Shown here: positions 1 to 6,133 of the stretch, one piece after another
How positions within the stretch are numbered: the first letter of the stretch is position 1
How the letters are laid out: each line of letters opens with the position of its first letter
Assembly: GCA_964645285.1 (NCBI GenBank)
Contig: CAZYDR010000099.1
Span: 1 to 13,474, forward strand
Direction: 5' to 3'
DNA from: JAYZAP01 sp964645285
GTDB lineage: Bacteria > Pseudomonadota > Alphaproteobacteria > JAAXGF01
DNA: 13,474 nt
Program-made: the position numbers and the translations under genes
Notes under the pieces: model-generated
Seen by the model: only the letters and a program-made list of their open reading frames with translations
Told to the model about the DNA's origin: nothing
The model's database searches: none

Positions 1-181
1 ATTGAATCAATCTATCCCAATTCATACAATCAAATTAATAGGTCCTGAGCCTAGTATAGTTAATAAAACTCTCGTTGTTACTATAGTTAATTTTCGTTAT
101 CTATAATAACAATTAACTATACATACGACATTTGTTTTCGATGAGAAGTAATTCATCGGCAATATTTACCGCTGCTTAAGA
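1..181. other. AT-rich gene-free leader region
   Basis: This stretch is visibly AT-rich, in sharp contrast to the GC-rich remainder, and I see no convincing coding frame in it. It contains the TATAGTTAAT repeat cluster described separately and a second small inverted repeat, CGATGA at 139-144 against TCATCG at 153-158. Neither is followed by a clear T-run, so I do not call terminators here. The promoter of the downstream riboswitch transcript should lie between here and about 250, but no good -35/-10 pair is visible. The composition break could mark a transferred segment or simply a long regulatory intergenic region; the upstream gene is outside the window. Confidence 0.6.
54..122. repeat. 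Triple TATAGTTAAT motif with 40-bp near-palindrome
   Basis: TATAGTTAAT occurs at 55-64 and 82-91 in direct orientation and inverted at 112-121. The inner pair extends to 11 bp (82-92 against 111-121). Inside it GTTAT (96-100) pairs with ATAAC (106-110), so 82-121 folds as one long hairpin with only a three-base bulge (TTC, 93-95) and a CTATA loop. The outer copy makes an 11-bp inverted match, 54-64 against 112-122. The copies start 27 and 30 bp apart. This could be a set of operator sites, a terminator-like structure of an upstream gene, or the end of a mobile element. The structure is seen; the role is unknown. Confidence 0.7.
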
Positions 182-255
182 TATGAAGGAGTTTAATGAC
201 ATTATCACGCGGGATAACCATCTGCCTTTTTGGGCGCCGGTTGTTCCAGTGGACA

Positions 256-332
256 ATGAACGGCAAACCGTCGGCGACGGCGGGACGCAAAACCACCGGT
301 CTGGTCTAACGCCAGACAGCGGAGTTATCCGA
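256..332 (+). promoter_or_regulatory. c-di-GMP class I (GEMM-I) riboswitch, first aptamer of a tandem pair
   Basis: The region matches the GEMM-I aptamer in order. GGCAAACC is at 262-269. P2 is a 6-bp stem, CCGTCG (268-273) with CGGCGG (278-283), capped by a GCGA tetraloop of the GNRA class. GACGCAAA is at 284-291. P3 is CCG (296-298) with CGG (320-322), followed by GTCTGG (299-304) with CCAGAC (312-317). The closing ATCCGA is at 327-332. By alignment to the Vibrio Vc2 aptamer, the ligand-contacting bases are present: G262 (G20), A289 (A47) and a C at 329/330 (C92). A G at the G20 position favours c-di-GMP over cGAMP. The 5' limit of P1 is approximate. It abuts the second aptamer with only a few bases between them. 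Confidence 0.9.
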
Positions 333-358
333 AATGGCAAACCGTCGGCGACGGCGGG
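262..358 (+). repeat. 23-bp direct repeat covering the P2 arms of both riboswitches
   Basis: Positions 262-284 and 336-358 are identical over 23 bases, 74 bp apart. The repeat covers the GGCAAACC segment, the whole P2 hairpin and its GCGA tetraloop. Sequence outside it, notably the P3 arms, has diverged in length and composition. This fits duplication of an ancestral aptamer followed by divergence or local gene conversion. Confidence 0.9.
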
Positions 359-409
359 GCCGCAAAGCTTCCGGCCTGGACATAGCATCAGGTAGCGGGG
401 CCACCGAAA
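333..409 (+). promoter_or_regulatory. c-di-GMP class I (GEMM-I) riboswitch, second aptamer of a tandem pair
   Basis: GGCAAACC is at 336-343. The same GCGA-capped P2 follows (342-347 with 352-357), then GCCGCAAAGC (359-368), CCGGCCT (371-377), AGGTAGCGGGG (390-400) and ACCGA (403-407). This order is nearly identical to the Vc2 consensus. Ligand bases by alignment are G336 (G20), A364 (A47) and C404/405 (C92). The joining segment is one base longer than in the first aptamer. The 3' side of P1 directly abuts the Shine-Dalgarno sequence AAAGGAG (407-413), and no terminator lies between aptamer and start codon, which points to control of translation. Positions 366-372 could also pair with 410-412 plus 417-420, a candidate anti-SD helix that competes with P3; this is inference. 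Confidence 0.92.
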
Positions 410-420
410 GGAGACTAGCT

Positions 421-933
421 ATGCGTAAGCTATCAATACTTCTCTCACTCTTCGCGCTGGTGCTATTGCCGGCAGCGCTCACGTCGCAGGCTCAAGCAGG
501 CAGCTATTCTGACAGTTCGATTTCGATCAACAGCCCCGGTGAAACCGATCTTTGGGTGATCCGTCTGGCGACCGACTTCGGCGTGCTTCAGAACAACCTC
601 GAAGAGATGATTATGCACCCTGGCGTAAGCGACGGCACCAAGATCCGCCTGAAGCTGCTTGAGCAGGCTCTTCGGGAAAAGGTCATGAAGGTTGTCGTGG
701 CGGCGCAAAATGGAGACCGTGACACCGTGCACCGCTATCTGCCGTCCATCGCGCGGACCGTGCAGAAGCAGATCCTCGTTCTCACCATCAGCGAGGATGT
801 GACACAGGAATGGGCCGCTGCCCGGACCAAGGCCCAGGTCACGATCACCAATGTCGCGCAGCTTCCGTCCTCGGTATGGGGCACTGTCGTTGCCCAAATC
901 GAGACTGATAGAGACCGCATCCAGGACGCGTAA
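421..933 (+). CDS. Small exported protein of unknown function, c-di-GMP riboswitch-controlled
   Basis: A 170-residue protein that I do not recognise. The start at 421 is chosen because AAAGGAG (407-413) sits 7 bases upstream and because it gives a clean signal peptide: MRK, a hydrophobic core (about residues 5-20), then SQAQA-G, so cleavage is likely near residue 26. An upstream in-frame ATG at 334 lies inside the second aptamer and would add an arginine-rich tail, so it is rejected. The mature part is mostly polar with helix-like stretches and no cysteines. No lipobox or anchor is visible, so periplasmic or secreted location is likely. It sits directly behind two c-di-GMP aptamers and is closed by two terminators, so it appears to be a monocistronic c-di-GMP output gene. 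A role in surface attachment, matrix or motility is plausible from this control alone, but nothing in the protein proves it. Confidence 0.85.
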   Translation: MRKLSILLSLFALVLLPAALTSQAQAGSYSDSSISINSPGETDLWVIRLATDFGVLQNNLEEMIMHPGVSDGTKIRLKLLEQALREKVMKVVVAAQNGDRDTVHRYLPSIARTVQKQILVLTISEDVTQEWAAARTKAQVTITNVAQLPSSVWGTVVAQIETDRDRIQDA

Positions 934-949
934 TCGTAGTCCACAAATC

Positions 950-999
950 GGTTGGCGGGGTTGTCGAGCAGGCAGCCTAACGACCCCGCCGACCAGCTT
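950..999 (+). terminator. Long hairpin terminator, first of two
   Basis: GGTTGGCGGGGTTG (950-963) pairs with CGACCCCGCCGACC (981-994), a 14-bp GC-rich stem with two G-T pairs and a 17-base loop. It starts 16 bases after the stop codon of the exported protein gene and is followed by a short T-run (TTTT, 998-1001). The T-run is weak and slightly displaced, so on its own it may be leaky. Confidence 0.6.
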
Positions 1000-1054
1000 T
1001 TCTCCCACCGTGACGGCGCCAGGAAGGCGCCCGATCAGGGAACAGAGAAGAAGT

Positions 1055-1085
1055 CCCGCCAAACTATGTTTGGCGGGGGTTTTTC
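1055..1085 (+). terminator. Strong rho-independent terminator, second of two
   Basis: CCCGCCAAAC (1055-1064) and GTTTGGCGGG (1068-1077) form a perfect 10-bp stem with a TAT loop, followed by GG and five T residues. The T-tract is on the plus strand only, so it ends the plus-strand riboswitch transcript rather than the convergent methyltransferase gene, whose stop is at 1112. Confidence 0.9.
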
Positions 1086-1111
1086 TTATCCGACGGAATA
1101 CTCGCTCCGGA

Positions 1112-2644
1112 TCAGGTGACGCTGGTGGGAAGCTCGTTTTCACGCCGCGTGATGTAGTCGCGGAGCGCTTCGTCGATACCCGGATCAAGGTCCGGCGCTT
1201 GGTAGTTTCCCAGCATCTCGCGGACCTTGGCCACGGCGCGCTGGTTGGCGTCCTTGCTGCCCTCGACCTGCCATTGCTCGAAGCTGTTGTTGTCCATCAG
1301 TTCGGGCATGAAGAAGGCGCTCTGGAAATTCTTCCGGGTATGGTCGGCGCCGAGGTAATGGCCGCCCGGCCCGACATCGCGCACCGCGTCCATGGCGCCG
1401 CCGAGATCGCTCATATCGATACCCTGGCCGAACTTGTAGTACATGGCCATCTGCTCGGCATCGAGGACGAACTTGGAAAGGCTCGCCGCCAGCCCGCCTT
1501 CGAGCCAGCCGGTGGCATGGAGCACGAAATTGGCCCCCGCCAGCAGTACCGAATGCATGGTCATGCTCGACTCGTAGGCGGCCTGGGCATCGACCAGCTT
1601 GGAGCCCGTGTTCATGCCGCTGGAGCGCCACGGCAGGCCATAGCGCCGGGCCATCTGGCCGACCATGTAGTTCATGAAGCAAACTTCGGGGGTGCCCGCC
1701 ATGGGTGCGCCGGACTTCATGGAGACCGGGGCCAGCCATTGGCCGTAGATCATCGGCGCCCCGGCCCGCACCATTTGTCCATAGGCGACGCCGGCCAAGG
1801 CCTCGGCATTAAGCTGGGCGACCGCGCCGACGCTGCTCGCCGGGGTCGAGGCGCCGCCCAGCACGAAGGGCGCGACGATCGACGCCTGATTGTGCAGGGC
1901 ATAGACCTTAATCGTCGACAGCATGGACTCGTCCCACAGCAACGGCGAATTGCAGTTCATCACCGAAACCATGACCGTGTTGTTCTCGACAAACTCGTCG
2001 CCCATGACGATCTTGGCCATGGCCACGTTATCCGCGGCCCGGCCGCCGGCCGCCAGGCTCGACCCCATATAGGGCTTGTCCGAATGCTTGAGGGCGCTGT
2101 AGGCCACATGGAGGTGGCGGGTCGGCACCGGCAGATCCACCGGCTCACAGGTGATGCCGCCGGTGAGGTGCATATGGGGCGTCATGTAGGCGAGCTTATG
2201 GAAGTCGTGGAGATCGGCGATGGTCGAGTAGCGCCGGTTGTTGTCGGCATCGAGGATGAACGGCGAGCCGTAAGTCGGCACGAAAACGATATTGCGGCCG
2301 CCCACATCCGCCGTGCGCTTAGGGTTGCGGGCATTCATGGTGATGACCTCGGGCGCCTTGGCCACCAGCTCCATGAGCATGCCCCGGTCGATGCGCACCC
2401 TATGGCCATCGACATCAGCCCCGGCGGCCTGCCACATGGCCGCCGCATCGTCGTCGCGAAAATCGATGCCGACCTCCTCGAGAATCGCCATGGAGGCGTC
2501 GTGAATCAGCTCCACCCCCTCGGCGTCGAGAACCTCGTAGAGCGGCACGTTGCGCACCAGGGCCGGCGCCATGACGATAGGCGCCTGGAGCCGCAACTTA
2601 CGCCGCGCCGCGCGCCCGCCCCTGCGTGATTTGTCAGAACTCAT
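1112..2644 (-). CDS. MttB-family trimethylamine/betaine methyltransferase (non-pyrrolysine type)
   Basis: A 510-residue member of the trimethylamine methyltransferase (MttB, COG5598) superfamily. These TIM-barrel enzymes move a methyl group from trimethylamine or a quaternary amine (glycine betaine, proline betaine, carnitine) to a corrinoid protein. The start at 2644 leaves the family-typical N-terminus MSSDKSRRGGRAARRKLRL; the frame stays open upstream to 2761 but that extension has no family likeness. The C-terminal block GPGGHYLGADHTRKNF, followed by SAFFMPELMDNNSFEQW and EGSKDA, is strongly family-like. No in-frame amber codon interrupts the gene, so this is the non-pyrrolysine type, as in glycine betaine methyltransferase MtgB. 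No corrinoid protein, activase or second methyltransferase is encoded nearby, so the acceptor is unclear. It diverges from the MDR gene across about 130 bp, where I see no clear promoter boxes. Substrate unknown. Confidence 0.9.
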   Translation of the reverse strand: MSSDKSRRGGRAARRKLRLQAPIVMAPALVRNVPLYEVLDAEGVELIHDASMAILEEVGIDFRDDDAAAMWQAAGADVDGHRVRIDRGMLMELVAKAPEVITMNARNPKRTADVGGRNIVFVPTYGSPFILDADNNRRYSTIADLHDFHKLAYMTPHMHLTGGITCEPVDLPVPTRHLHVAYSALKHSDKPYMGSSLAAGGRAADNVAMAKIVMGDEFVENNTVMVSVMNCNSPLLWDESMLSTIKVYALHNQASIVAPFVLGGASTPASSVGAVAQLNAEALAGVAYGQMVRAGAPMIYGQWLAPVSMKSGAPMAGTPEVCFMNYMVGQMARRYGLPWRSSGMNTGSKLVDAQAAYESSMTMHSVLLAGANFVLHATGWLEGGLAASLSKFVLDAEQMAMYYKFGQGIDMSDLGGAMDAVRDVGPGGHYLGADHTRKNFQSAFFMPELMDNNSFEQWQVEGSKDANQRAVAKVREMLGNYQAPDLDPGIDEALRDYITRRENELPTSVT

Positions 2645-2772
2645 GACAATAGTTCTCAACGGTTTTAGGCCCGCCCGCAAGCGTTTCGTTGGTGGGGTTA
2701 TGAGCGTGCCATTGCCCTCGCAGCAAAAAGCTCTGTACATCGGGCCTCGCCTTTCACCCATCAGGAATACCC

Positions 2773-3827
2773 ATGAGACCCGATATTATGAAGGCCGTGC
2801 TGTTGACCGGCCACGGCGGGCTGGAGAAGCTCGAATACCGCGACTACGTCATGCGGCCCAAGGCCGAGGCCGGCGAGGTGCTCGTCAAGGTCGGCGCCTG
2901 CGGCGTCAACAACACCGACATCTGGACCCGCGAGGGCGCCTACGGCCATGCCGACGACCCGGACGCGGTGTCGGGCTGGAGCGCAGAGCCCTTCCATTTT
3001 CCCCGCATTCAGGGCGGCGATATCGCCGGTTGCATCACCGCCGTGGGCATGGGCGTCGATAACGGGCGGATCGGTGAACGAGTCCTAGTCAACATGACCC
3101 TCTATGGCGGCACCGGCGACGACCTGGTCGGGACCGGCTTTATCGGCAGCGAGCGCGACGGCGGCTTCGCCGAGTACGCTACCGTGCCGGCGGAGAACGC
3201 CCATGTCGCCGACTGCGCCCTGAGCGACGCCGAGCTGGCGACCTTCCCTTGCGCCTACATCACCGGCGAGCGCATGATCAACCGCGCCCGCGTCGTCGCC
3301 GGCGAGACCGTATTCGTCACCGGCGCCTCGGGCGGTGGCGGCTCGGCCCTGGTCCAGCTCGCCACCCTACGCGGCGCCCGGGTCGTCGCCCTGACCAGCA
3401 CCGGCAAGGAGACCCAGGCCCGGGATATCGGCGCCGAGGTGGTCATCACCCGGGGCAGCGGCAATCTGGTGGAAGCGGTGCGCGACGCTCTCGGCAACCG
3501 GCCGGTGGACGTGGTCGCCGACCTGGTGGCCGGGGCTATGTTTCCCGATCTTCTAAACCTGCTGCGGCCCGAGGGGCGCTACGTTACCGCCGGCGCCATT
3601 GCCGGACCCATGGTCGAGCTCGATCTCCGCACCCTTTACCTGAGCCGTCTGCAAATCATCGGCTCCACCATGGGCACACGCAAGGAATTCGCCGACCTCA
3701 TGGGCTACATCACCCAGGGCCGCATCAAGCCGCTGCTGGCGCGAACTTATCCGTTAGAGGATATTCACCGAGCCCAGCAGGACTTCCTGGACAAGAAATT
3801 CTTCGGCAAGCTATTTTGCTGCCGTAG
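2773..3827 (+). CDS. MDR-superfamily alcohol dehydrogenase / quinone oxidoreductase, 3' end frameshifted
   Basis: A medium-chain NAD(P)H-dependent dehydrogenase/reductase. The start ATG at 2773 follows AGGA with good spacing; an ATG at 2788 (MKAVLLTGHGG) is the alternative. The N-terminal GroES-like domain has CGVNNTD (43-49) and GGDIAG (81-86) in place of the GHE zinc-ligand motif, which is closer to zinc-independent quinone oxidoreductases. The Rossmann motif TGASGGGGSA lies at 183-192. The protein should end near residue 352 with a GKLxLLP-type tail. As read, the frame shifts at about residue 347, misses the TAG at 3825-3827, and runs on through the next gene to 4839 as a 688-residue fusion. 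One added base within 3811-3817 restores the tail and stop, so the coordinates given are for the presumed intact gene. Role and substrate are unknown; the neighbouring dipeptidase homologue is probably co-transcribed. Confidence 0.82.
3811..3827 (+). other. Probable one-base deletion fusing two genes
   Basis: The current reading is AAG CTA TTT TGC TGC CGT AGG, giving K-L-F-C-C-R-R and then 22 codons of apparent linker into the next start. Adding one base in the CTATTTT run gives K-L-x-L-L-P-stop with TAG at 3825-3827, the usual kind of C-terminus for this enzyme family. The next gene keeps its own ribosome-binding site and ATG 22 bases further on. A sequencing or assembly error in a short T-run and a true mutation both remain possible. 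Confidence 0.75.
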
Positions 3828-3849
3828 GGCAAATCAACGAGGTACGACA

Positions 3850-4839
3850 ATGACTGACTGGGGAATATCCGAGCGCGCCGCGGCGCTCCACGCGGACGCG
3901 CTTGTTTGGGACAACCACGCCGGGTTCGAGCCCGAGCCCGATGTCGATCTCAACCAGCTAGAGCTATGGCGCGACGCCGGGGTCGATTACCTGTCGATCA
4001 ATGTCGGCTACGACCGCCGCCCCTGGCAGGGCACCGCGGTAGCCCTCGACGCCTACCGGGCCTGGATCATCGCCAATCCCGAGGGCTACAGCCTGTGCGA
4101 AACCGTCGCCGACGTGCGCCGCGCCAAGGCCGAGAGCAAGCTGGGCATCACCTTCGATATCGAAGGCATGGATTCCCTCAACGAGGATGTCCGCCAGGTC
4201 GAGGTCTTCTACCGCCTCGGCGTGCGCCAGATGCTGTTCGCCTACAACCTCGACAACGCGGCCGGCGGCGGCTGCCACGGCGCGGATGTCGGCCTGACCG
4301 AATTCGGCCGCCGGGTGATCAAAGAGATGAACCGGGTCGGCATGCTGGTGGACGGTTCCCACAGCGGCTACCGCACCACCATGGAAGCCATGGAAGTGAC
4401 CGAGGCGCCGTTTATATTCTCCCACGCCAATTCCCGCGAACTCTACGACCACGAACGCAACATCTGGGACGACCAGATCAAGGCTTGCGCCGCCACCGGC
4501 GGCATGGTCGGGGTCACCGGCATCGGCGCCTTCCTCGGCGATGACGGGCCCACGGTGGATGGCCTGGTCCGCCACATCGATTACATGGCCGAGATGATCG
4601 GCCCCGAAAATGTGGGCATCGGCCTCGACTTCGCCCTCGACGAAGAAGCCCTCAACGTGGAGGGCGACAGCAATTACTGGCCGACCAGCCAGTACGGCGA
4701 CGGCGACATCGGCTTCATCGAACCGGAAGCCTTTCCGCGCATTACCGAAGCTCTGTTGGCGCGCGGCTATGACGACGACCAGGTGCGCGGCATCCTTGGC
4801 GAAAACTTCCTGCGCGTCGTCGGCGGGGTCTGGAAGTAG
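3850..4839 (+). CDS. M19-family membrane dipeptidase homologue
   Basis: A 329-residue M19 (renal dipeptidase-like) amidohydrolase-fold protein. The start ATG at 3850 is preceded by CGAGG with a short spacer. Compared with renal dipeptidase, the following are present: His23 (DNHAG), bridging Glu105 (FDIEGMD), His171 (VDGSH), His192 (IFSHANS), Arg203 (HERN) and Asp260 (GLDF). The Asp of the N-terminal HxD metal pair is replaced by Gly25, so metal binding may be altered. The C-terminus GILGENFLRVVGGVWK is typical. No signal peptide is visible, so it is probably cytoplasmic. M19 homologues accompany dimethylglycine/betaine catabolic genes in Pseudomonas (the PA5396 neighbourhood), and here one lies near an MttB homologue. 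True substrate unknown. As read, it is in frame with the upstream dehydrogenase. Confidence 0.9.
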   Translation: MTDWGISERAAALHADALVWDNHAGFEPEPDVDLNQLELWRDAGVDYLSINVGYDRRPWQGTAVALDAYRAWIIANPEGYSLCETVADVRRAKAESKLGITFDIEGMDSLNEDVRQVEVFYRLGVRQMLFAYNLDNAAGGGCHGADVGLTEFGRRVIKEMNRVGMLVDGSHSGYRTTMEAMEVTEAPFIFSHANSRELYDHERNIWDDQIKACAATGGMVGVTGIGAFLGDDGPTVDGLVRHIDYMAEMIGPENVGIGLDFALDEEALNVEGDSNYWPTSQYGDGDIGFIEPEAFPRITEALLARGYDDDQVRGILGENFLRVVGGVWK

Positions 4840-4852
4840 AAGGGCTCCCCGA

Positions 4853-4874
4853 ATACCACCGTCTGGTGTATACT
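4853..4874 (+). promoter_or_regulatory. Candidate operator/-10 box ahead of LuxR-type gene
   Basis: ATACCACC (4853-4860) and GGTGTAT (4865-4871) form an inverted repeat with one extra base in the left arm. TATACT at 4869-4874 resembles a -10 box and overlaps the right arm. I see no good -35 match upstream. An autoregulatory site for the following regulator would fit the position, but this is a guess from a short motif. Confidence 0.25.
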
Positions 4875-4924
4875 CCGCGCCAAAGGTAAGTAAGGCTTGG
4901 TAATAGGGCGGTCAAATAGACGGA

Positions 4925-6064
4925 GTGGTGGTAAGGGGCGTTGACCTGCTCGACATCATCGGTCGAATCTACGACGCGGCAACGGACGCCGATAAATGGG
5001 AAGCCGTCGCCAGCGATCTCATGACGCTGTTCGGCGCCACCAGTTGTCAGCTTGGCCACTACGATCTCCGCGAACGGCAACTCGGGTTCAATGTCCATAA
5101 GGGCCTCGAGCACGTAAGCGTCGACCATTGGCAGCTTGTCGAACAACTCCTGCCCGAAGACCCTCGAATGGTGGTATGGCAGCGCCTGCCCGGCAAACCC
5201 CATTCCTGCCGCATGACCATGGACGTGGCGGCCTACCACGCATCGCGCCTCTACCGCGAGGTGCTCGACCCGGCGGGGGTCGAGTTTACCCTCGGCGTCA
5301 AACTGGAAGACGAAGAAGCCGACGCCTTTACCGGCATCGCCATGTTTCGAAACAAGACTTTGGTGGCGTTCGACCAGGCCGACTGCGATCTCATGGGACT
5401 GTTGATCCCTCATCTGCGCCGCAGCCTGTCCATGTACAAGCGCTTCGCCGTGCTCGGCCTCGGCCAGCGTACCGCCCTTGAGGCTCTGGATCATATCGCC
5501 ACGGGAATCGTCTTGCTCGGTGAAGCCGGCTCGGTTCGCTTCGACAATCGCCTGGCCCGGGCCATGGCCGATGATGGCGACGGTTTCCGCATTCGCGACG
5601 GTCATCTGCTGGTCGACAACACCCAAACCCTGCGGCAAATCGTCACCGCCACCGATAGCGCCATCCGCAGCGCCCGCGGCGGCGACATTCTGGCCGGCGA
5701 GCCGATCACCATCGCCAAGCGATCCGGTGGGCGGCCCTACGCCTGTCTGGTCGGTACCCTGTGGGGCAATCACCTTCGCTTCGATCTGGGCATCCTCGAC
5801 GACCCGGTGGCGGTGTTGTTCGTGACCGACCCGGAACGGCCTCAGGAAGCCCCGGCGGATTTGTTGCAGCAGCTCTATGGCCTGACCCCGGCAGAGGCGC
5901 GGATACTCGAATCCCTGGTCGCCGGCCAGTCGCTCAAGGCTACCGCGGCAGCCCAGAACATCGCCTACGAAACCGCGCGCTTCCACCTCACGGCGGTGTT
6001 CGACAAAACAGGTACCAGCCGCCAGACCGACCTGGTCAGACTGGTGCTGGCCACTCCCCTGTAG
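4925..6064 (+). CDS. LuxR-type helix-turn-helix transcriptional regulator
   Basis: A 379-residue regulator. The last 63 residues (about 317-379) form a LuxR/NarL-type HTH, with LTPAEARILESLVAGQSLKA, then the recognition-helix region AYETARFHLTAVFDKTG, and TDLVRLVL at the end. The N-terminal 300 residues look like a sensory (PAS/GAF-like) region but I cannot name its ligand; there is no receiver domain or autoinducer-binding signature. GTG at 4925 (or 4928) is used as the start because the first in-frame ATG lies about 31 residues inside conserved-looking sequence; the ribosome-binding site (GACGGA) is weak. It follows the M19 gene on the same strand after 85 bp and may regulate this cluster. 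Confidence 0.85.
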   Translation: MVVRGVDLLDIIGRIYDAATDADKWEAVASDLMTLFGATSCQLGHYDLRERQLGFNVHKGLEHVSVDHWQLVEQLLPEDPRMVVWQRLPGKPHSCRMTMDVAAYHASRLYREVLDPAGVEFTLGVKLEDEEADAFTGIAMFRNKTLVAFDQADCDLMGLLIPHLRRSLSMYKRFAVLGLGQRTALEALDHIATGIVLLGEAGSVRFDNRLARAMADDGDGFRIRDGHLLVDNTQTLRQIVTATDSAIRSARGGDILAGEPITIAKRSGGRPYACLVGTLWGNHLRFDLGILDDPVAVLFVTDPERPQEAPADLLQQLYGLTPAEARILESLVAGQSLKATAAAQNIAYETARFHLTAVFDKTGTSRQTDLVRLVLATPL

Positions 6065-6085
6065 AACGCCCAAGCCTAACCATTT

Positions 6086-6133
6086 TAATTATGGGGACGC
6101 CTTACTTAATTAAGTAAGGCGTCCCCATAATTA
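6086..6133. repeat. Perfect 48-bp palindrome between convergent genes
   Basis: Two 24-base arms meet without a loop at 6109/6110 (centre TTAATTAA), containing TTATGGGGACG on each side. It lies 21 bases after the LuxR-type stop, and its right end supplies the TAA stop (6131-6133) of the minus-strand EamA gene. The ATTATGGGGACG...TTAATTAA pattern resembles repeats found near REP-associated tyrosine (Y1/IS200-like) transposase genes in other bacteria; that link is from memory and no transposase is present here. As RNA it would form a very stable hairpin and could end transcription from both sides. Confidence 0.85.

Noticed and set aside
221..250. Sigma-54-like promoter upstream of the riboswitches
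   Set aside because: The GG and GC elements do not match the consensus in sequence and spacing.
176..395. Short open frames on both strands (about 70 codons each) across 176-395
   Set aside because: They lie over the tandem riboswitch aptamers and encode low-complexity peptides with no ribosome-binding site; the RNA structure explains the sequence.
334..420. Upstream in-frame ATG at 334 for the exported protein
   Set aside because: It lies inside the second aptamer, adds an arginine-rich tail ahead of a clear signal peptide, and lacks the strong ribosome-binding site found before 421.
851..2629. 592-codon open frame on the plus strand opposite the MttB gene
   Set aside because: It is an antisense shadow of a GC-rich gene; the minus-strand frame shows strong family similarity and this one shows none.
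1112..2644. Pyrrolysine-type MttB
   Set aside because: No in-frame UAG occurs in the gene, so it belongs with the non-pyrrolysine homologues.
4742..6073. 443-codon minus-strand frame opposite the LuxR-type gene
   Set aside because: Antisense shadow; the plus-strand frame ends in a clear LuxR-type helix-turn-helix.
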